From: Thermoplasmata archaeon
GTDB taxonomy: Archaea > Thermoplasmatota > Thermoplasmata > Lutacidiplasmatales > UBA184
NCBI GenBank assembly: GCA_022750375.1
Contig: JAKIVU010000008.1
Location: 1 to 50,485 of the forward strand
DNA: 50,485 nucleotides
Direction: 5' to 3'
In this document: piece by piece, positions 9,426 through 18,595 of the stretch
Layout of the letters: every line of letters begins with the position of its first letter
How positions within the stretch are numbered: the first letter of the stretch is position 1
Translations under genes and position numbers: made by a program
Notes under the pieces: generated by a model
Database searches by the model: none
What the model saw: the letters and a program-made list of their open reading frames with translations, nothing else
Told to the model about the DNA's origin: nothing

Positions 9426-10196
9426 TCAGCGGATCGCGAGCAACACGCGGTTCTGGAAATCCTGCCAGACGACCGACCGGACCCGAAAGCCCCCGTCGCG
9501 GAGTCCTCGCAGGTGGGCGTCGACCGTCGGGGCCGCCTGGTGCGGGTGGCTCGCTTGACGGCGGTCGTGCTCTGCGAACGCCTCCCGCAGGGCGGGGACC
9601 TTCCGCGCGTCGCGCCACCAGCGCCGCCACGCGCCCCACTGCATCTCGTCCCGACGATTCGGGAACCGGGCCTTCAGGACCTCGTTCCCCAGGCGGGCGA
9701 GCTCCCGGTCACGCGCGGCGTACGGAAGGAAGTCTCCGTTCAGGAAGACCCCGCCGCGTCGGATGACGTGACCGAGGTCGAGGTACAGCCGGCGGAGTTG
9801 CGGGGCGGTCAGCCAGTGCAGCGCGGTCGTACTCACCGCCGCATCGTAGCCGAGCTTCGGTATCGCGGCCCGCCAGCCCGGCATCCCAAGGTTCGCGTCG
9901 ACCCACGTGAGACGCCCTCGCGCCGTGCCGAGGGCGCCTTCGCCCACGCGCCGGACGACGGGGTCATAGTCGACCGCGACGACGCGGGCCGACGGGAAAC
10001 GACGAAGGATGCGGGAACTGAACGATCCCGGACCGGAGCCCAGGTCCAAGACAGTGAAACGTCGGCCCAACTTCGCCGCGAGCACGTCCATCATCGCCGA
10101 AAAGCGGTGCTCCCGCTCGGGGTTGAACGATTCCTGCTGCTCGTCCCAACCCCGGAAGAGCGCTCCCCAATCCGGCGAGCGCGGGACGGTTGACAT
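9426..10196 (-). CDS. Class I SAM-dependent methyltransferase
   Basis: VLDLGSGPGSFSSRILRRFPSARVVAVDYDP motif I/II. Confidence 0.87.
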   Translation of the reverse strand: MSTVPRSPDWGALFRGWDEQQESFNPEREHRFSAMMDVLAAKLGRRFTVLDLGSGPGSFSSRILRRFPSARVVAVDYDPVVRRVGEGALGTARGRLTWVDANLGMPGWRAAIPKLGYDAAVSTTALHWLTAPQLRRLYLDLGHVIRRGGVFLNGDFLPYAARDRELARLGNEVLKARFPNRRDEMQWGAWRRWWRDARKVPALREAFAEHDRRQASHPHQAAPTVDAHLRGLRDGGFRVRSVVWQDFQNRVLLAIR

Positions 10197-10290
10197 CCTC
10201 TGTCGTCAACTCTGCTCGCGCGTTAAGCGCGTCGATATCGGCGAGGTCGCTCCGTCGACCGCTCGGGCATCGCTCGATTCCAACGCGGGG

Positions 10291-10298
10291 CTTATAGC
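10291..10298 (+). promoter_or_regulatory. TATA box for top6B (near-leaderless spacing)
   Basis: cttatagc about 29 bp upstream of the GTG start at 10323. Confidence 0.55.
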
Positions 10299-10322
10299 GA
10301 AGGTCGGGCCCCACCTCCACCG

Positions 10323-12338
10323 GTGCCGCCGCCGACCATCGCTCAACAACTCGCCGCGAAGCAGCGGGAGATTTCCGTTGCGGAATTTTTCGAGCGCAAT
10401 CGTCAGATTCTCGGCTTCGACAATCCCCAGCGGTCGCTGCTCACCACGGTCAAGGAAGGAGTGGATAATTCAGCCGATGCCTGCGAGGAGGCGGGTATCC
10501 TCCCCGAGATAGAGGTCGAGATCACCAAGGAGGGCGAGGAGCGCCTCCGAGTTTCGATCACCGACAACGGACCGGGAATCCTTCGCAAGGAGATTCCGAA
10601 TGTCTTTGCCCGCCTGCTCTACGGATCTCGTTTCCATTCGAATCGCCAGGCACGTGGGCAACAAGGTATCGGTATCTCCGCCGCGGTTCTCTACGCGAAT
10701 CTCACCACCGCTCGCCCGGCTCACATCACCTCCAAAGTCCAAGAGGAAGAAGCGGCGCACGTCCTCGACCTGGTGATCGACACCCAGAAGAATCAACCCC
10801 GGGTGGTATCGGAAGACCTCGTGCTATGGGATCGCCCCCACGGCACGCGCATCGAGCTTGTCCTCAAGGCCCGGTACGTACGCGGCCGTCAGTCTCCGTA
10901 TGAGTACCTCCGAGGGACTGCGATCGTGAACCCTCACGCTCGAATCGTGTTGGTCGAGCCCGACGGAACTCGGGTCACTTTCGAACGGGCGGCGCAGGAG
11001 TTGCCGCCGATGGCGAGGGAGACCCTCCCTCACCCGTACGGCCTCGAGCTCGGAGAGCTCGGCTACCTTCTGAAGGCGACGCGACGGCCGACCATGGGAG
11101 AATTCCTCTCCAAGGACCTCGCGGGGGTCAGTCCCCGAGCGACCAAGGAAGTTTTCGAGCGGTGTGGCCTCCGGGCCTCCAACTCCCCAGGGTCCATCCA
11201 GGGGGAAGGCCAAGAACGTCTCCTCACGGCCCTCCACGAGGTGTCGCTCGTCGCTCCGTCGGCGGAATCTCTCTCCCCCATTGGCGCGATGCTGATCAAG
11301 CGCGGGCTGCGCAACGTCCTCGGGGAACTTCGGCCCGAGTTCTACGCACCCCCGGTCAGCCGGCCTCCGAAGGTCCGGGGGGGGTTTCCCTTCATGGTAG
11401 AGGTCGGGCTGGTCTACGGCGGAGGCCTCCCTGCGGACCAGTCCGTACAGATTCTTCGATTCGCGAACCGGGTGCCGTTACTCTTTCAACAGGGTGCGTG
11501 TGCGATCACTACCGCGATTGGAAATCTCGACTGGCGACGGTATGGCCTCGAGCAGAAGGGTGGTTCCGGAATCCCGAGCGGTCCCGCCGTGATTCTCGTG
11601 CACGTCGCCTCGACCAAGATTCCGTTCACGAGCGAGGCCAAAGAAGCGGTGGCCGAGGACCCGGAAATCGACAAGGAGCTCACTCTCGCACTTCAGGCGG
11701 CGGCGCGCCATCTTCGAACCCACATCTCACGAAAGAGCCGCCGCGAGTTCGCGAGCGACAAGTTCGAGATCATACAGCGCATCCTGCCGAAGCTCGCCGA
11801 GAAGACCAGCCGACTCGTGGGCAAACCGATCCCCGACCTGACACCGGTCATCACACGGATCATGGACGTCGTCAACGTAGAGACCCAACTCCTCTCTGAA
11901 AAGGACCGAGTTCGGGTGCCGGTCGAAGTGACGAACTACACGCCGCGCCCGCGGGTCCTGGAGCTGTTCGTAGAGATTCCGCCGGAAGAGTTCGCTGTCG
12001 CTACGTTCAACCCCGCCCCGGAGGGGACGGAGCCGGCCCTGGGACGCGCTTGGTGGACGTTGCCGAAGCTCGTCCCGAACGGACGGACCAAGCTCGAGGT
12101 CGCGTTCCCTGCTACGACGGAGGTCGAAGCGAGCGACCTCGACTGGTACGTGGCAGGGATCGACGAGTCGCACGTCCTCGGCGCCGACCCACTCCCGGGC
12201 GACTGGGATGTCCGTCTCCCGCGAACGATCGTGGAAGCCGCGGAGGCCGCGGCCGCCGAATCCGCCGCGAGCGGAGAGGAAGGGGAGGTGGACTACGATG
12301 CCGCCGAGTCGAGCGCGCACGCGAGCGACGAAGAGTGA
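10323..12338 (+). CDS. top6B: DNA topoisomerase VI subunit B
   Basis: GHKL ATPase: [45 protein letters not shown]. Confidence 0.96.
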   Translation: MPPPTIAQQLAAKQREISVAEFFERNRQILGFDNPQRSLLTTVKEGVDNSADACEEAGILPEIEVEITKEGEERLRVSITDNGPGILRKEIPNVFARLLYGSRFHSNRQARGQQGIGISAAVLYANLTTARPAHITSKVQEEEAAHVLDLVIDTQKNQPRVVSEDLVLWDRPHGTRIELVLKARYVRGRQSPYEYLRGTAIVNPHARIVLVEPDGTRVTFERAAQELPPMARETLPHPYGLELGELGYLLKATRRPTMGEFLSKDLAGVSPRATKEVFERCGLRASNSPGSIQGEGQERLLTALHEVSLVAPSAESLSPIGAMLIKRGLRNVLGELRPEFYAPPVSRPPKVRGGFPFMVEVGLVYGGGLPADQSVQILRFANRVPLLFQQGACAITTAIGNLDWRRYGLEQKGGSGIPSGPAVILVHVASTKIPFTSEAKEAVAEDPEIDKELTLALQAAARHLRTHISRKSRREFASDKFEIIQRILPKLAEKTSRLVGKPIPDLTPVITRIMDVVNVETQLLSEKDRVRVPVEVTNYTPRPRVLELFVEIPPEEFAVATFNPAPEGTEPALGRAWWTLPKLVPNGRTKLEVAFPATTEVEASDLDWYVAGIDESHVLGADPLPGDWDVRLPRTIVEAAEAAAAESAASGEEGEVDYDAAESSAHASDEE

Positions 12339-13440
12339 GGACGACGACCTCCCGAAGATCCGGGCGGACGCGCTGAAACCGACCCTCAATCTCGCCGAAC
12401 AGATCTACCACCAGCTCGACGAGGGGGAGATCCCCCGGATGCGTCTCCCGCTCCGGACGAAGCAGAACCTGTCGTTCCAGGCGCGCGACGGAGTCTGGCG
12501 CCTCGGAAAGGCGATGGGAACTCGGAGCGCGCGCAAGCTCGACGGCGCCCTGATGCTCCTCCGGACGTTCTATCTCGTGGATTTCATCAACGAGATGGCC
12601 CGCGACAAGAAGACGTCCACTCTTCGGGAGCTCTACTACATCAGTGAGGCGTGGGAGGACGCGAAGTTCCACAGCGAGGACGAGTCGAACCTTCTGATCG
12701 AGGACTTGGAAGTGATGTGCGAACGTCTCCGGGAGGACTTCCGCCTCCATCCGGAAGAGAACGGCGCCTCCGTGATCGGCGACCTCACGATCAAGGAGAA
12801 GAATCGCAAGGGGATCGTGAAGAAGATCAACTGCAAGGACGACGTCGGGGACGGGGGTTATTCACTGCCCTTCAACGTCGAGAAGGAGAAGATCGAGTTC
12901 GTCAGCACGAACGCCAAGTTCGTGATCGCGATCGAATGCGGCGGCATGGTCGACCGTCTCGCCGAGAACAATTTCGACGAAGACCAGGACGCGATCCTGC
13001 TCCACCTGAAGGGCCAGCCGGCTCGCTCCACCCGACGATTCCTCAAGCGGATCACGGAGGAGCTGAAGCTCCCCGTGGTGGTCTTCACCGACGGGGACCC
13101 GTGGTCGTTCCGGATCTACGCCAGCGTCGCGTTCGGGGCGATCAAGACCGCCCATTTGTCGAGTTATCTCGCCACACCGTCCGCGGAGTTCCTCGGCGTC
13201 TCCGCGTCCGACATCGAGAACTACGAGCTCCCGTCCGACAAACTTTCGGAGCAGGATATCCGCGCCCTGCAGGCGGAGCTGACCGACCCCCGGTTCGCGA
13301 CCGCGGACTGGCGGGCGGAGATCGAGCTGATGCTGAAGAACGGCAAGAAAGCCGAGCAGCAGTCGCTCGCAAAGTACGGGTTGAACTATGTCACGGAACA
13401 TTACCTTCCCGAGAAGCTCACCGAGATGGGCGTGATCTGA
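12298..13440 (+). CDS. top6A: DNA topoisomerase VI subunit A (Spo11-like)
   Basis: ATG at 12298 preceded by [18 protein letters not shown] catalytic Tyr region; [26 protein letters not shown] Toprim region. Confidence 0.95.
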   Translation: MPPSRARTRATKSEDDDLPKIRADALKPTLNLAEQIYHQLDEGEIPRMRLPLRTKQNLSFQARDGVWRLGKAMGTRSARKLDGALMLLRTFYLVDFINEMARDKKTSTLRELYYISEAWEDAKFHSEDESNLLIEDLEVMCERLREDFRLHPEENGASVIGDLTIKEKNRKGIVKKINCKDDVGDGGYSLPFNVEKEKIEFVSTNAKFVIAIECGGMVDRLAENNFDEDQDAILLHLKGQPARSTRRFLKRITEELKLPVVVFTDGDPWSFRIYASVAFGAIKTAHLSSYLATPSAEFLGVSASDIENYELPSDKLSEQDIRALQAELTDPRFATADWRAEIELMLKNGKKAEQQSLAKYGLNYVTEHYLPEKLTEMGVI

Positions 13441-13483
13441 TCGGCGAGGGCGGAGGGGACGGGAGCCCGCGCCGACCGGAAGG

Positions 13484-13491
13484 CTTAAAAT
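13484..13491 (+). promoter_or_regulatory. TATA box for aquaporin gene
   Basis: cttaaaat about 29 bp upstream of ATG 13516. Confidence 0.55.
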
Positions 13492-13515
13492 TCGGGAATT
13501 CTCGTCGCACGCTCG

Positions 13516-14247
13516 ATGACGTGGAGTCTCAGCCAGAAGTGTCTCGGCGAATTTCTCGGAACGTTCGGACTGGTCGTCTCGGTCACCGGTGCTGCGATCT
13601 TTACGTTCGGACTGGGCGCGGACACCAACGGGCGAGTGCTCCTGATCGCCATGGCCCTCGGCTTCGGCGTCCTGGGGATGGTCTACGCATTCGGCGATGT
13701 TTCGGGGGCCCACTTCAACCCCGCCGTCACGATCGGTATGTGGGCGTCGGGCCGCATGAAGACCGGCGAGGTCGTTCCCTACATCGTCTCCCAACTGCTC
13801 GGAGGGATCGTCGCGGTCGCGGCGATGGCCGGCGTCGCCTACGGCTCTTCGGTCGCCTGGGCTAACGCCCAGACCATCTCCCTCGCCTCGCAAGGTTATT
13901 CCGGGAACGGCAGCGGGTACCTGTTCAGTGCCGGTTCGGTGTTTCTGCTCGAGGTCGTATTCACCTTCTTCCTAGTGCTCGTCATCCTCTACGCCACTCG
14001 CTCCGATGGATTCGCGAAGAACCTCGCCCCGGTCGGGATCGCCTTGACGCTCCTGATGACGAACCTGGTCGCGATTCCCGTCGACGGGGCGTCGGTCAAC
14101 CCGGCCCGGAGCTTCGCCCCCGCCCTACTGTCCGCGATGTTCTGGTCCAGCGACCGATGGGCGATCACCCAGGACTGGATCTTCTGGGTCGCTCCGATCA
14201 TCGGCGGTCTCCTCGCCGCCGGCGTCACCCGGATGTTGCGCGAGTAG
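13516..14247 (+). CDS. MIP family aquaporin/glycerol facilitator
   Basis: Two NPA boxes: SGAHFNPAVTIG and GASVNPARSF. Confidence 0.96.
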   Translation: MTWSLSQKCLGEFLGTFGLVVSVTGAAIFTFGLGADTNGRVLLIAMALGFGVLGMVYAFGDVSGAHFNPAVTIGMWASGRMKTGEVVPYIVSQLLGGIVAVAAMAGVAYGSSVAWANAQTISLASQGYSGNGSGYLFSAGSVFLLEVVFTFFLVLVILYATRSDGFAKNLAPVGIALTLLMTNLVAIPVDGASVNPARSFAPALLSAMFWSSDRWAITQDWIFWVAPIIGGLLAAGVTRMLRE

Positions 14248-14255
14248 GCGCCGAT

Positions 14256-14699
14256 TCAGACCAGGCCGACGGCCGCGAAGCCGTCCGCCGTGAGCCACCG
14301 GTCGGCGATCTCTCCGGGCGCGTAGACGTACGAGGCAGACGGTCCCCCGACGCGCCGGAACGGAATCCCTTGTTCGTCGAACTCGGTCCGTTCGGCTCCG
14401 ACCTCCACGACCTGATCGCTCAGGCGGACCGGGATCGTCGCCCCATCTCGGGCGAGCAAGAGGACGTCGTTCGGTTCATCGAATACCACCCACTCGACGG
14501 GGACCAATAGGTGGAGGTGGATCAGTTTGGGTCGGAACTGACTTTCCGTCTCCGTTTCGGTCCGGGAGAAGTGCGCGACTTCCCGACCGTCGAACGTCAC
14601 GATCCGCTGGAACTGGAACGAACGTTGCCGGAACTCGAGGACGTTGACCTCGAGGTCGCCGGCGGTCAACACGGTGCGTGCGAGCGAGGGCAGATACAT
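14256..14699 (-). CDS. Hypothetical protein, 147 aa
   Basis: Continuous ORF with own divergent promoter position; protein-like composition. Confidence 0.6.
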   Translation of the reverse strand: MYLPSLARTVLTAGDLEVNVLEFRQRSFQFQRIVTFDGREVAHFSRTETETESQFRPKLIHLHLLVPVEWVVFDEPNDVLLLARDGATIPVRLSDQVVEVGAERTEFDEQGIPFRRVGGPSASYVYAPGEIADRWLTADGFAAVGLV

Positions 14700-14747
14700 A
14701 AGCGGGGCTCGAATCGGTCGCTCTCGGCGGTGCGGCGCGAGGCAGCT

Positions 14748-14755
14748 TTATAAAC
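14748..14755. promoter_or_regulatory. Palindromic TATA box TTTATAAA between divergent genes
   Basis: TTTATAAA in a GC-rich intergenic region between 14699 (minus) and 14793 (plus). Confidence 0.65.
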
Positions 14756-14792
14756 CGACGACCCTACCCGCGCCCGTTCGGACGCGGCTTGA

Positions 14793-14900
14793 ATGAAACG
14801 TTCTTCGCGGGTTTGGAAGAAGCGCGGGCACATGCGCTGGAAGTGGCGCAAGAAGCGTATGCGGCGACGCATGCGAGCCCAGAAGATGCGCAAGCAGTGA
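14793..14900 (+). CDS. rpl41e: 50S ribosomal protein eL41 (35 aa)
   Basis: Reads MKRSSRVWKKRGHMRWKWRKKRMRRRMRAQKMRKQ*, matching the Arg/Lys-rich MRxKWRKKRMRR eL41 pattern; TATA box at the right distance; shorter than the ORF-track cutoff. Confidence 0.88.
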   Translation: MKRSSRVWKKRGHMRWKWRKKRMRRRMRAQKMRKQ

Positions 14901-14932
14901 GCGGAACGTTCCGCACCGGATAGCCATCGGGT

Positions 14933-15913
14933 TCACACGCCCGCCGGCAGCTTCAGGAACCGCTGGCGAAGTTTCAGCTCTCCGGTATTCCGATCGATGG
15001 TGCCGGCGACCCCGACGCTCCGGCCGAACATCGACATGCCGAGGACGTACCACGTTACCTCGAACGTCTCTCCGTTCAGGACCGCAAAGCCGGAGTGATG
15101 GCGGAACCCGAGGAGCCGGCTCCGCGCTCGAGCGGTCGCGTACGACCGCTCGAGCGCTTCCGCGGGCGACCCGACCGGGCCGGCCCGGGCGGGTGCCTTC
15201 GCGACTTCCAGCGAGCGGGCGGGTCGAGCCTGTCGTTCCCCCAGCGTGGCCGGCCGGTAACGGATCCGATACCGGTCGGGTGTGTCCTCCTCCTCGATCA
15301 GGAGCCAGGACCACGGATTCGTGCTCGGCGTCACCTCAGTGAATCCTTCCCGGGCCGCGAGACGCCCCGCGCGCCACCGCGCCGTCCCGCGCAGGACAAG
15401 GTATCCCCCATAGATCGCCACCAGCAGCCAGGCCGTCTCGACCCAGACGTTGAACGCGACGGTGCCGTGCTCGAGGATCAGCACGACGAGGGTGCCCGCG
15501 GTGAGGACGATGGTGACCAGGCTCACGGCGACGTCCGCGTCCATTCGGATTATCCGTTGCGAAAATGGCGCCAGGGGAGCCACGGCGAAGTTGGTGAACC
15601 CGTCGAGCACGAGGTGGGAGAGCCCCCCGATCTCCATCGCGACGAAATAGAGGAGTGTGGACGCAGCGCCGAAATACGGGAGAAACGGCACGAGCAGGCT
15701 GCCGACGGCCGCGATGATCGTGACGCCGAGCACCGAATGCACAATCCCGCGGTGCTGCAGCGCAGGAAATCTTCGAGCGAGCGGGAAGAGGAGAATGTCC
15801 GAGTCCGGCAATCCGCCCGCGAGCGCACCCGCGGCGATGTACTGGGGGGCCGCCGGCCCCCAGATGATGAACGACAGAAGGTAGGCGAAGATCACGTGAG
15901 TGAACAGATCCAC
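14933..15913 (-). CDS. DUF457-type membrane-bound metal-dependent hydrolase-like protein with conserved C-terminal domain (paralogue 1)
   Basis: MDLFTHVIFAYLL...GALAGGLPDSDILLFPLARRFPALQHRGIVHSVLG; Asp/His pattern; matches ORF 33422..34402 over its length. Confidence 0.82.
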   Translation of the reverse strand: MDLFTHVIFAYLLSFIIWGPAAPQYIAAGALAGGLPDSDILLFPLARRFPALQHRGIVHSVLGVTIIAAVGSLLVPFLPYFGAASTLLYFVAMEIGGLSHLVLDGFTNFAVAPLAPFSQRIIRMDADVAVSLVTIVLTAGTLVVLILEHGTVAFNVWVETAWLLVAIYGGYLVLRGTARWRAGRLAAREGFTEVTPSTNPWSWLLIEEEDTPDRYRIRYRPATLGERQARPARSLEVAKAPARAGPVGSPAEALERSYATARARSRLLGFRHHSGFAVLNGETFEVTWYVLGMSMFGRSVGVAGTIDRNTGELKLRQRFLKLPAGV

Positions 15914-15956
15914 GCGCTACGCCCCGGTCCCTCGACCCGTGCGGGATTATCACCTT

Positions 15957-15994
15957 CGCGGAGTCGAACCGGCTTCCGCCTGCGGTCCTCCGCG
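15957..15994 (-). other. Hairpin in leader of the DUF457-like gene
   Basis: Minus strand CGCGGAG-GACCGCAGGCGGAAGCCGGTTCGA-CTCCGCG: 7-bp perfect outer stem with further inner pairing. Confidence 0.45.
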
Positions 15995-16070
15995 TGCCGT
16001 CCGCCTCGCCATCGGCGCTTAGCCCTCCGGCGAAGCGCGGCCGATCCTGGGCCCCCGTTTTCTGGTGGTC

Positions 16071-16469
16071 TCACCCCGGGGGATTACGCGGCAACGCCCG
16101 TTTGCAGTTCCAGCACTCGGTCGCGACTTCCGACGAACGAGCCCCGCAATTCCCGCAGCGGACGGGCAACGGGACGTTCGGTGACCCCGGCGACTCTGCC
16201 GACGGTCCAGCTTCGGCGGCGTTCGCCTTGTCGAGCGCCCATCGGGGACCGATGAGCAAGAGCACTGACAGAATGAGCAGAGCTACCCCTAGGCCGGCAA
16301 ATCCCGTCGCGGCGAGTTGGTGGCTGATGGCGCATCCGTTCGAAGTTCCGTTTACGGTGATCGGGATGCAGTAAGTGAACAGAAAGGCAGAGATGACGAA
16401 CGCCGCGGCGGAGAAGATCCCCGCAAGCACCCCCCACTGGGCTCCCGACACGTTCTCGGCTTCGGTCAC
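16071..16469 (-). CDS. Membrane protein with C-terminal zinc ribbon
   Basis: TM segments then CGNCGARSSEVATECWNCKRAL; GTG at 16469 preceded by GGAGG (ORF extends to 16544). Confidence 0.65.
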   Translation of the reverse strand: MTEAENVSGAQWGVLAGIFSAAAFVISAFLFTYCIPITVNGTSNGCAISHQLAATGFAGLGVALLILSVLLLIGPRWALDKANAAEAGPSAESPGSPNVPLPVRCGNCGARSSEVATECWNCKRALPRNPPG

Positions 16470-16629
16470 CACTTCCTCCGACCCTCTGAGCGACACCGCG
16501 CGAGCGACCAGAACCGAATGGATCCGTCGCGGCGTGATCCCCACACTGCCTCGAATTCAGTGGAGCGAACGACTCGCGAAATCTCCGTTATTTCGGGACC
16601 GCCGTCGGACCGGGGGTTCATCGGGGTTC

Positions 16630-17340
16630 TCAGTTCGAACTGCCCGCGACGGGTTCGGGGCGCGGCGACCTCGTGTCCTCGAAACCGCGGATCAGCTGGA
16701 CCCCGATGGCGACGAGCCAAAGGATGAGTGGAAGCACGATCAACCGCTCGGATCCTCCCGGGTAGACGGACGCCACCCAACTCGGCACGTTCGTCCGTCC
16801 CACGGAGGTAGGGACCACGTAGAGCACGAGGGCCACGAGACTGACCAACCCCCCGAGGATACTCAGCGGCCACCACCAACCCTTCCACCGGGGGGCATCA
16901 CGCGCGTAAACGCCGAAGAGGACCAGCGCCGCCCACCCCGATCCGAACGCGATCAAGGCGCTGATCGAGTGAAGTTCCAATGCGTCAACTTCGTTGAAGA
17001 CTGCCACGCCTATGGCGCCCAGCGCGACGACCGCCAAGATGACCAGCGTGATCTTTCCCAGCACCCGGTTCCAGAGGAGGGGCCCAAACCCGACCATCCC
17101 TACGAAGATCAAGAGGGACATCAAGGTCAGTGAGACGGAGAACACCCACCACAACGAGGTGCCCGGCGCGAAATGGGGCGCGTTATTCGGGGGCGCCCCC
17201 AGGTCGCTGATCCAGTGGGTGATCAACCCGTAGCCGGGGATGAGCGCACCTTCGACGAGGGTCGCGACGGCAAACTGGAGGGGTCCGATCACGAACGCCC
17301 AGCCCGAGATCTTCTGCCAATCTCGTTCCGTGAGTGCCAT
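16630..17340 (-). CDS. DUF998-like multi-TM membrane protein
   Basis: About 6 hydrophobic segments; GYGLITHWISDLGAPPN N-terminal motif. Confidence 0.75.
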   Translation of the reverse strand: MALTERDWQKISGWAFVIGPLQFAVATLVEGALIPGYGLITHWISDLGAPPNNAPHFAPGTSLWWVFSVSLTLMSLLIFVGMVGFGPLLWNRVLGKITLVILAVVALGAIGVAVFNEVDALELHSISALIAFGSGWAALVLFGVYARDAPRWKGWWWPLSILGGLVSLVALVLYVVPTSVGRTNVPSWVASVYPGGSERLIVLPLILWLVAIGVQLIRGFEDTRSPRPEPVAGSSN

Positions 17341-17483
17341 TCTTCCCGGCCCACGCCGCTTCGAGCCTTAACCCCACCTTCGGCGCCCGCGGACCAATAA
17401 ACAACCACCCACGGCGACGAGATAGGTGGGACCGGGGGTGACTACCTCCGTCGTTCCGGTGGGGATGCATCGAGGTCGAACGG

Positions 17484-17714
17484 TTACCAACCGAGTCGGT
17501 CGAGCTTTCGCGCGGCCTTGGTGGATTTCTTCCACTCTCGATAGTGGTCGCGGCAGAGCGGCGCCCGCCGGCCCTTGTCCGGCAACTGGGGGAACGCCTT
17601 TCGCGCTTCCGTGAGCGCGAGGTGACGGAGCGACGGCGACCCGCAGCCGGGGACGATGCACGGCTCCTCCATCTCCTCCCCGTTCCGCCGAGAGGGAGCT
17701 TCGGCGGGACTCAT
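17484..17714 (-). CDS. Small putative zinc-binding protein (76 aa)
   Basis: CIVPGCG...PLCRDHYREWKKSTKAARKLDRLGW (C-x4-C ... C-x2-H); start overlaps sucD stop. Confidence 0.65.
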   Translation of the reverse strand: MSPAEAPSRRNGEEMEEPCIVPGCGSPSLRHLALTEARKAFPQLPDKGRRAPLCRDHYREWKKSTKAARKLDRLGW

Positions 17715-18595
17715 CGGTGCGCCTGCTTCGCCACGATCTCTGCGACGAGGTCAGGGATCTCGTAGGGGAATCGTGCGACGCGCGCTCCCGCCGCCGAGAG
17801 CGCGGCGAGCTTCGTCTCGGCGGTGCCCCGCCCGCGCGAGATGATCGCGCCGGCGTGCCCCATTCGCTTTCCGGGAGGGGCACTGCGCCCGGCGATGTAG
17901 GCAACGACCGGTTTCGTGACGTGGTGTCGAATGTACTCGGCGCCCTCCTCCTCGGCCGTGCCGCCGATCTCGCCGACCATGACGATCACGTCGGTCTCCG
18001 GGTCGGCCTGGAACAGAGGCAGCGCGTCCACGAACGATGTCCCGACGACCGGGTCGCCGCCGAGACCGATGCACGCGGACTGGCCGAGCCCGTGCTCCTT
18101 GATCCCGTTCACGATCTCGTAGGTGAGCGTGCCGCTCCGGGAAATGACCCCCACGCGCCCCGGATGGAACACCACGTTCGGGATGATCCCGATCTTGGCT
18201 TTTCCCGGGGCGGCGATCCCCGGGCAGTTCGGGCCGATGATCCGACCGCCCTTCGACCGGGAGTAGTGGTACATCACGAGCATGTCGTGGAACGGGATGT
18301 GCTCGGTCACGATCACCGAGAGCAGGATGCCCGCGTCGACCGCCTCGAGAAGAGCGTCCTTTGCGTACGGCGCGGGGACGAAGATGCATGATGCGTTCGC
18401 CTGCGTCCGTTGGACCGCCTCTCTCACGGAGTCGAACACGGGGACGCCCTCGACCTCGGTCCCTCCCTTTCCTGGGGTGACCCCCGCGACGACCTGAGTT
18501 CCGAACTGTTTCATCTGTCGAGTGTGGACGGTCCCCTGGTGACCGGTGATCCCCTGGACCACCACGCGGGTCCGTTCGTCGACGAGCACGGTCAT
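17711..18595 (-). CDS. sucD: Succinate-CoA ligase (ADP-forming) subunit alpha
   Basis: VVQGITGHQGTVHTRQMKQFGTQVVAGVTPGKGG, MGHAGAIISRGRGTAETKLAAL (phosphohistidine region). Confidence 0.96.
   Translation of the reverse strand: MTVLVDERTRVVVQGITGHQGTVHTRQMKQFGTQVVAGVTPGKGGTEVEGVPVFDSVREAVQRTQANASCIFVPAPYAKDALLEAVDAGILLSVIVTEHIPFHDMLVMYHYSRSKGGRIIGPNCPGIAAPGKAKIGIIPNVVFHPGRVGVISRSGTLTYEIVNGIKEHGLGQSACIGLGGDPVVGTSFVDALPLFQADPETDVIVMVGEIGGTAEEEGAEYIRHHVTKPVVAYIAGRSAPPGKRMGHAGAIISRGRGTAETKLAALSAAGARVARFPYEIPDLVAEIVAKQAHR

Noticed and set aside
15944-16030. Possible tRNA-Cys-like gene on the minus strand (GGACCGCAGG and GGTTCGACTCC strings)
   Set aside because: No acceptor-stem pairing, anticodon 3' stem missing, T-stem only 3 bp, and no BHB-consistent intron found; kept only as a hairpin observation.
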